A DNA stretch of 12,032 bases, taken from Kiritimatiellales bacterium. GTDB lineage: Bacteria; Verrucomicrobiota; Kiritimatiellia; Kiritimatiellales; Pontiellaceae. Below are positions 7,195 to 12,032 of the stretch, piece after piece. Within the stretch, counting starts at the first letter, position 1. Every line of letters begins with the position of its first letter. The stretch is taken from assembly GCA_030621805.1 (NCBI GenBank), contig JAUXGY010000021.1, positions 1 to 12,032 on the forward strand, in the 5' to 3' direction. The translations under genes and the position numbers were made by a program. The notes below the pieces were generated by a model. That model worked only from the letters and a program-made list of their open reading frames with translations. It searched no databases and was not told the DNA's origin.

Positions 7195-7330
7195 TGGAAC
7201 CTCTATTTCGGGAGCCTTCAAAGATGAAGGCATACCTCTTCTCTGTCGTTCCCGGCAAGACAGGGTGATTTTCTGTCCGGGGTCAACCCATTGAGAGATA
7301 GCGGGTTAAAATAAAAATCAAGAGAGAGGG
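7195..7330. terminator. inverted repeats between convergent gene ends, probable terminator zone
   Basis: This gap lies between the end of the plus-strand regulator and the end of the minus-strand frame at 7331. It holds three inverted repeats. GCCTTC-AAAGAT-GAAGGC (7214-7231) is a perfect six-pair stem. CCCGG and ACAG at 7251-7263 pair with CTGT and CCGGG at 7273-7281, leaving a four-base bulge. AACCC (7285-7289) pairs with GGGTT (7303-7307). None is followed by a clean U-tract on the plus strand, so termination is plausible by structure and location but is not of classic form. Confidence 0.35.
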
Positions 7331-7573
7331 TTAACTACATTTCATAGGATAATCATAGACATGCTTATCGGCCTTCACCGCACGGGTGAAGTCGGAGTAC
7401 TTGTTGCCCGTGAAGATTTCGTCGAGCTGGTGCCGTTCTTCAACCGGGTCATACGAAAGGTGCTCAACCACTATGGTGGCTTTCTGTTCGTTGATAATCG
7501 TCCCAATCTTGCGGATGAAATCCTCCGGGTTGATGAGGTACATGGAGAAGACGGCTTTGTTCTCCCCCGACAT
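7331..7573 (-). CDS. hypothetical protein, possibly the remnant of a larger gene
   Basis: An 80-codon minus-strand frame from ATG 7573, rich in charged and aromatic residues (INPEDFIRKIGTIINEQ, VVEHLSYDPVEERHQLDEIF) with GC-rich third positions like a real gene. I recognise no family. The ATG has no Shine-Dalgarno sequence. The frame stays open and protein-like upstream to 7648 (VLDLLAPYFILFCPHPMSG), six bases short of the tRNA-Leu end, but offers no ATG there. It therefore looks like the C-terminal part of a longer gene that lost its 5' end, or a gene using an unusual start. An overlapping plus-strand frame (7361-7630) also exists. I prefer the minus strand for its residue composition and its open extension. 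Confidence 0.45.
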   Translation of the reverse strand: MSGENKAVFSMYLINPEDFIRKIGTIINEQKATIVVEHLSYDPVEERHQLDEIFTGNKYSDFTRAVKADKHVYDYPMKCS

Positions 7574-7656
7574 GGGGTGTGGACAGAAGAGGATAAAGTA
7601 AGGAGCCAGAAGGTCAAGAACTCCTCTTAATGCAATAATAGAAGCGTCTTATATAG

Positions 7657-7741
7657 TGGTGCCCAGGGCGGGAATCGAACCCGCATGACCGAAGTCGAGG
7701 GATTTTAAGTCCCTTGCGTCTACCAATTTCGCCACCTGGGC
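7657..7741 (-). tRNA. tRNA-Leu (anticodon UAA)
   Basis: An 85-base class II tRNA including an encoded CCA end. The acceptor stem GCCCAGG pairs with CCTGGGC and is followed by A and CCA (7660-7657). The D stem is GCG/CGC. The anticodon stem AGGGA/TCCCT encloses the loop CTTAAAA with anticodon TAA at 7707-7705, reading UUA leucine codons. The long variable arm has GAC-TTCG-GTC, as expected for leucine tRNAs. The T arm is GCGGG-TTCGATT-CCCGC. All stems are perfectly paired, so the gene looks functional. Confidence 0.97.
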
Positions 7742-7776
7742 ATTATATACAACCCGCTCTTTTGGAACAAGTTCCA
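7742..7776 (-). promoter_or_regulatory. promoter-like sequence and palindrome next to tRNA-Leu
   Basis: On the minus strand TTGTTC (7770-7765), a 17-bp spacer and a perfect TATAAT (7747-7742) form a good sigma-70 promoter. The -10 box touches the first tRNA base, so transcription would begin about seven bases inside the tRNA, which is wrong for making it. The -35 box lies within the palindrome TGGAAC-AA-GTTCCA (7763-7776). Either the real tRNA promoter is elsewhere, for example further upstream, or the match is fortuitous. Confidence 0.3.
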
Positions 7777-7780
7777 GATC

Positions 7781-7906
7781 TTACTCAAGCCATTTCAATC
7801 TGCTCAATGCCTTATTTGTAGCCCTTATGTACCCCTTTCTACTTAATCTATGGACCGTCTCAAGCAATCGTTCTGGATCAAATAGACAAGGGATGACAGT
7901 AGCCAT
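7781..7906 (-). CDS. weak small ORF, 41 codons, function unknown
   Basis: A minus-strand frame from ATG 7906 to TAA 7783-7781. The peptide begins MATVIPCLFDPERLLETVHR and continues with a basic, helical-looking stretch (RLSRKGYIRATNKALSRLKWLE). It uses AGA, AGG, ATA and TTA codons that the neighbouring genes use little, and it has no Shine-Dalgarno sequence before its ATG. The frame is closed by TAA six codons upstream. It could be a degraded gene end or chance; I would not rely on it. Confidence 0.2.
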   Translation of the reverse strand: MATVIPCLFDPERLLETVHRLSRKGYIRATNKALSRLKWLE

Positions 7907-8085
7907 GGGAGCAGGTAATTACAAAGGGAAAAAGTGCTCAGGAACGCTATTCATCAAAAGAGCGTAAGCGAACGAGATTCGGCACCCATTGAAAGGAGAG
8001 GATCAACATAGAAAGCACTCTACGAACACGGGAAGCTCCACTTCAAAAGAAGTGATTCAAAACGGCTACAAAACCCTTCCATTCG

Positions 8086-8118
8086 CACCCTCTGCGGATG
8101 CACGAGGGTGGTTTTCTT
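8086..8118 (+). terminator. intrinsic-terminator-like hairpin on the plus strand
   Basis: CACCCTC (8086-8092) pairs with GAGGGTG (8104-8110). Inside, TGC-GGAT-GCA extends the stem after a single bulged C. GTTTTCTT follows directly, so the classic terminator form is on the plus strand. No plus-strand gene is seen upstream in this gap. On the minus strand the same hairpin lies about 45 bases after the rpoC stop but lacks a U-tract there; it may still protect the 3' end of that transcript. Confidence 0.45.
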
Positions 8119-8154
8119 ACAGGTAATATTCGCGATCACGGATCGCAACCTGCT

Positions 8155-11100
8155 CTAGAGGTCTTCGGTCTTTTCCGTCATGGCCAGTGGATCGCCGCCA
8201 AGGAGGTCTTCGACAGAGATTTCTTCACCGAGTTTAACGGGCTTGATATCCTTGTACATCGGGAATCCGGTTCCGGCAGGGATTAGGCGGCCCATGATGA
8301 CGTTTTCCTTGAACCCACGCAGCTGATCGACCATGCCGAGAGTGGCAGCCTTGGTCAGTACGCGCGTGGTATCCTGGAAGGACGCCGCCGAGATAAAGGA
8401 CTCGGTTTCGAGCGCGGCCTTGGTGATACCCAACAGTACGGGGGAAGCTTCCGCCGGGCGTCGACCTTCGGCCACAGCCTTCTGATTGACTTCCTGGAAG
8501 GTCTGCTTTTCGACCTGTTCGCCCCAGAGGAATTCGGTATCGCCGGGATCGGTAATCTTCACCTTACGCAACATCTGACGAACAATCACTTCGATGTGCT
8601 TATCGTTGATTTCCACCCCTTGAAGGCGATAAACGGCCTGAACCTCGTTCACAAGGTATTCCTGCAGATCCTGCGGACCACAAACTTCGAGCAGTTCCTG
8701 CGGAACGATCGGACCTTCAGTCAACTGCTGACCCTTGTGGACAAAGTCGCCGGGGAACACGATAACGTGTTTGTTCATCGGGATGAGGTGCTCTTCTTCC
8801 GCACCGGTGACGGTGTCACGAACGATCAGCTTGCGCTTGCCTTTGGCAATGCCCCCGAGTTCAACAATCCCTTCGATCTTGGCGATCTCCGCGGCCTCCT
8901 TCGGTGTACGGGCTTCAACCAGTTCGGCCACACGCGGCAGTCCCCCGGTAATATCTTTCGTACGAACCGTTTTACGCGGCGTACGGGCGAGGGTGAAACC
9001 AGCCGTGACCACTCCCTTCTCCTTGATCATCACCTGAGCTCCTGCGGGAATCGAGTAGTAGCCAACCTTGTTCTTATCCTTCTTGTCGCGGATCACGATC
9101 TGCGGGTGAAGGTCTTCCTTGTGTTCCATGACCATCAGGCCTTCGACACCGGTGGCTTCGTCGACGCCCTTCTGGACGGTGACGCCCTCAATGAAGTCGT
9201 GGAATTCAACCTTACCATCGTGCTCGGAGAGAATCGGAACGGAGTATGGGTCCCACTGGACAAACGTTTCGCCGGCTTTCACTTCGCCGCCGTCGTCCAC
9301 GGAAACCAATGCGCCAATAACCATGGCGTAGCGTTCTAGTTCGCGGCCATCCTCGTCGAGGACGAGAATATTTCCGTTCTTATTCAAAACCACATTCTGG
9401 CCGTCAACCGGAACCGCACGGACGTTTTCGTATTTAACGATACCGGAGGATTTCGCAATAATCTTCGGTTGTTTAAAGACGGAGCTCGCCGTTCCACCGA
9501 TATGGAACGTACGCATGGTGAGCTGCGTACCTGGCTCGCCAATGGACTGAGCCGCAATAATGCCGACCGGTTGCCCGAGTTCAGCCTTGCGACCCGTGGC
9601 GAGGTTTTTTCCGTAGCAGTTTGCACAGATTCCACGGCGGGATTCACAGGTCAGGACGCTACGGATCACGACGATTTCAACGCCAGCACTTTCCACCTTG
9701 CGGGCGGAATACTTGTCGATCAATTCGCCGGCCGCCACCAGAATCTCAAGGGTGTGCGGGTTGCAGATATCTTCCGCCGCCGAGCGACCGATGATGCGCT
9801 GCGAAAGGGAAACCAGTTCATCGTCACCCTCGGTGATCGCGCTGACTTCGATGCCGTTGAGCGTATGGCAGTCTTCTTCGGTCACGATAATATCGTGCGA
9901 AACATCGACGAGTTTCCGCGTCAAGTATCCGGAGTCCGCGGTCTTAAGCGCAGTATCAGCAAGACCTTTACGCGCACCGTGCGTTGAAATGAAGTATTCC
10001 AGAACGGACAGACCTTCACGGAAGTTCGAGAGAATCGGACGTTCAATAATCTCACCGGATGGCTTAGCCATCAGGCCGCGCATACCGGCCAGCTGGCGGA
10101 TCTGCTGGCGGCTACCACGAGCCCCGGAGTCAACCATTACGTAGACCGGGTTGAGCTCATCGACGGACTGTTTGTTAAGTGGGTCGTTGTTCTTTTCGAG
10201 CGCATCAAACAGACGGTTGGTCAACTTATCGTTGGTATCCGTCCAGATATCGATGATCATGTTATAGCGTTCGCCCTCGGTGATAAGGCCTTTCTTATAT
10301 TTTGCCTCAACCCCTTCGATGTCCTTGCGGGCAGCACCGACCATGCTCTTTTTATCCTGCGGGATAATCATATCGGACAGCGCGATAGACATGCCGGATC
10401 TCGTGGCGAATTCGTAGCCGAGGTCCTTGAGTCGGTCGAGCACCTTGACAGTTTCGTTGTGCCCTGAAATTTCGTAGCACTGCTCGATCATGTCGCCGAT
10501 GACCTTCTTGTTGGCCACCTTATTCACAAACCCGAGTTCGGCAGTCCACACCTCATTAAAGAAGATACGCCCGATGGTGGTAATGATGACCGAACGGTCT
10601 TTGTCACCAAAACGAGTTTCACGTTGATAATCCGGATTGCGGTAGCGAATACGGTCATGAACCGCAACCACCCCTTCATCGTAGGCGGTGTGCACCTCGT
10701 TGATGTCGCCCATAATATGCAAGTGCTCATCCGCTTTCTTAATCCCCTTCTTACGCTTCATCAGATAGGGCTGGGAATCGGAGGTCATATAGTAGCAACC
10801 CAGCGCCATATCCTGCGTCGGGATGGTGACCGGCTTTCCGCTCGACGGCGAGAAAATATTATTCGTCGCGAGCATCAGGGTTTTCGACTCCACCTGCGCT
10901 TCGATGGAAAGCGGTACGTGCACGGCCATTTGGTCGCCGTCAAAGTCGGCGTTATAGGCCGTACATACGAGCGGGTGCAGCTGGATGGCCTGGCCTTCAA
11001 TAAGGATGGGTTCAAAAGACTGAATCGACAGGCGGTGCAAAGTCGGTGCACGGTTGAGCATGACCGTGTGGCCGCTAGTCACTTCGTCGAGGATGTCCCA

Positions 11101-12032
11101 GACTTCCTCTACTTCGCGCTCAATCATTTTCTTCGCGCTGCGCACAGTGTGTACGATGCCGCGTTCCTTGAGCTTGCGGATGATGAAGGGCTCAAACAGG
11201 ACGAGCGCCATCTTTTTAGGCAGACCGCACTGATTGAGTTTAAGCGTCGGGCCCACCACGATAACGGAACGTCCGGAATAATCGACACGCTTACCGAGCA
11301 GGTTTTGACGGAAACGCCCTTGCTTACCCTTGAGCATATCGCTCAAAGATTTCAGTGGGCGGTTGCCCGGACCCGTGACGGCGCGGCCATGACGGCCGTT
11401 GTCAAACAGGGCATCGACTGACTGCTGGAGCATCCGTTTTTCGTTGCGGATAATCACTTCCGGCGTTTTGAGGGCCAGAAGCGTGCGCAAGCGGTTGTTG
11501 CGGTTGATGACGCGGCGGTACAAATCATTGAGGTCGGATGTCGCGAAACGACCTCCTTCAAGCGGTACGAGCGGACGCAGATCCGGAGGAATAACCGGAA
11601 GCACTTCCATAATAATCCACTCCGGGCGGGAGTTGCTCTTGATGAACCCTTCCATCACCTTCATCTGGTTAACCAGTTTCTTGCGCGTCTGCTTAGAGCG
11701 GGTATTCATCATGGCCTCTTCCAAAGCCTGGAGAGTCTCGAGGAGGTCGATTTTGCACAGTAGGTCACGAACACCCTCGGCACCGATCTTGGCCACAAAG
11801 CTGTCGAGACCATAGTTGTCGAGTGCTTCACGATATTCGTCCTCGGAAAGCAATTGCTTTTCCTTCAACGGAGTATCGCCGGGATCAACGACAATATAAT
11901 TGTCGTAGTAAAGCACGCGCTCAAGATTGCGCATGGTCATATCAAGAATCAGGCCCATCCGGCTCGGGGTCGCCTTGAAGAACCAGATGTGCGAGACCGG
12001 CACGGCCAGTTCAATGTGCGCCAGCCGCTCGC
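8155..12032 (-). CDS. rpoC: DNA-directed RNA polymerase subunit beta-prime, 5' end cut by the window
   Basis: Large catalytic subunit of RNA polymerase. The frame runs without interruption from the right edge (reading ERLAHIELAVPVSHIWFF, a conserved N-terminal block) to TAG at 8157-8155, about 1291 codons. Compared with the usual length near 1400, roughly 100 residues with the N-terminal zinc ribbon lie outside the window; the GTG at 12003 is internal and not the start. The catalytic magnesium motif NADFDGD is encoded at 10953-10933. The second zinc site is visible as a cysteine near 9870 and the cluster CESRRGICANC around 9650-9610. The bridge-helix and trigger-loop region includes QSIGEPGTQLTMRTFHIGGTAS. 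No insertion or frameshift is seen. rpoB would be expected just upstream, outside the window. Confidence 0.98.
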   Translation of the reverse strand, partial: ERLAHIELAVPVSHIWFFKATPSRMGLILDMTMRNLERVLYYDNYIVVDPGDTPLKEKQLLSEDEYREALDNYGLDSFVAKIGAEGVRDLLCKIDLLETLQALEEAMMNTRSKQTRKKLVNQMKVMEGFIKSNSRPEWIIMEVLPVIPPDLRPLVPLEGGRFATSDLNDLYRRVINRNNRLRTLLALKTPEVIIRNEKRMLQQSVDALFDNGRHGRAVTGPGNRPLKSLSDMLKGKQGRFRQNLLGKRVDYSGRSVIVVGPTLKLNQCGLPKKMALVLFEPFIIRKLKERGIVHTVRSAKKMIEREVEEVWDILDEVTSGHTVMLNRAPTLHRLSIQSFEPILIEGQAIQLHPLVCTAYNADFDGDQMAVHVPLSIEAQVESKTLMLATNNIFSPSSGKPVTIPTQDMALGCYYMTSDSQPYLMKRKKGIKKADEHLHIMGDINEVHTAYDEGVVAVHDRIRYRNPDYQRETRFGDKDRSVIITTIGRIFFNEVWTAELGFVNKVANKKVIGDMIEQCYEISGHNETVKVLDRLKDLGYEFATRSGMSIALSDMIIPQDKKSMVGAARKDIEGVEAKYKKGLITEGERYNMIIDIWTDTNDKLTNRLFDALEKNNDPLNKQSVDELNPVYVMVDSGARGSRQQIRQLAGMRGLMAKPSGEIIERPILSNFREGLSVLEYFISTHGARKGLADTALKTADSGYLTRKLVDVSHDIIVTEEDCHTLNGIEVSAITEGDDELVSLSQRIIGRSAAEDICNPHTLEILVAAGELIDKYSARKVESAGVEIVVIRSVLTCESRRGICANCYGKNLATGRKAELGQPVGIIAAQSIGEPGTQLTMRTFHIGGTASSVFKQPKIIAKSSGIVKYENVRAVPVDGQNVVLNKNGNILVLDEDGRELERYAMVIGALVSVDDGGEVKAGETFVQWDPYSVPILSEHDGKVEFHDFIEGVTVQKGVDEATGVEGLMVMEHKEDLHPQIVIRDKKDKNKVGYYSIPAGAQVMIKEKGVVTAGFTLARTPRKTVRTKDITGGLPRVAELVEARTPKEAAEIAKIEGIVELGGIAKGKRKLIVRDTVTGAEEEHLIPMNKHVIVFPGDFVHKGQQLTEGPIVPQELLEVCGPQDLQEYLVNEVQAVYRLQGVEINDKHIEVIVRQMLRKVKITDPGDTEFLWGEQVEKQTFQEVNQKAVAEGRRPAEASPVLLGITKAALETESFISAASFQDTTRVLTKAATLGMVDQLRGFKENVIMGRLIPAGTGFPMYKDIKPVKLGEEISVEDLLGGDPLAMTEKTEDL

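Larger units (their letters stand above)
7742..8154. other. intergenic stretch between tRNA-Leu and rpoC with several short hairpins
   Basis: About 410 bp without a convincing gene. It is less GC-rich than the flanks. Besides the palindrome at 7763-7776 it contains perfect hairpins CACTTC-AAAA-GAAGTG (8039-8054) and GCGATC-ACG-GATCGC (8132-8146), a plus-strand terminator-like hairpin (8086-8118), and one weak minus-strand small ORF (7781-7906). It would hold the 3' end of the rpoC transcript and any promoter of the tRNA gene. Nothing identifies it as a known RNA family or mobile element. Confidence 0.5.

Noticed and set aside
7361..7630. Plus-strand open frame opposite the orphan minus-strand frame
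   Set aside because: It has no ribosome site, and the minus strand has the more natural residue composition and a longer open extension; the choice is not certain.
8132..8146. Hairpin right after the rpoC stop as its intrinsic terminator
   Set aside because: The stem is perfect but there is no U-tract after it on the minus strand.
7195..8154. Mobile element or CRISPR array in the sparse middle region
   Set aside because: I found no transposase or integrase frame, no paired terminal repeats, and no regularly spaced direct repeats.
8596..9339. Plus-strand open frames opposite rpoC, including 10624-11421
   Set aside because: They are shadows of the conserved rpoC reading frame and show no family motifs.

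Overview
The window suggests an anaerobic bacterium, most likely from the Planctomycetes-Verrucomicrobia-Chlamydiae group (Kiritimatiellota-like). This placement rests on my reading of the RpoC sequence style and on an acetogen-type one-carbon gene set. It is an inference without a database search. Both sides of the window are densely coding at moderate GC, and the middle (about 7200-8150) is sparse.

Left part (1-5842, all minus strand): a one-carbon (methyl/formate) gene cluster. In transcription order it holds an 805-residue protein that joins a MetF-type methylenetetrahydrofolate reductase, a MetV-like cysteine-rich domain and an AcsE/MtgA-type pterin-binding methyltransferase; a formate/nitrite-family channel; formate-tetrahydrofolate ligase (fhs); a short gap with a terminator-like hairpin and a possible promoter; and a corrinoid (B12-binding) methyl-carrier protein. 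A further frame overlaps the corrinoid stop codon and runs off the left edge. Together these parts can move a methyl group between a corrinoid protein and tetrahydrofolate, change its oxidation state, make or use formyl-THF with ATP linkage, and pass formate through the membrane. FolD, a substrate-specific methyltransferase and a corrinoid activator are needed for a complete pathway and are not in the window.

A divergent plus-strand gene (5974-7194) encodes an AraC-type regulator with a probable PocR-like sensory region. It is the obvious candidate regulator of the cluster. The 131-bp divergent gap would carry both promoters.

Middle part (7195-8154): three inverted repeats follow the regulator. 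Then come an orphan coding-like minus-strand frame of unknown function, a complete tRNA-Leu(UAA) gene with encoded CCA, and about 410 bp with several short hairpins, one plus-strand terminator-like hairpin and one weak small ORF. This zone looks like a junction or a site of gene decay.

Right part (8155-12032, minus strand): rpoC, the beta-prime subunit of RNA polymerase. It is complete at its 3' end and cut by the window edge at its 5' end.
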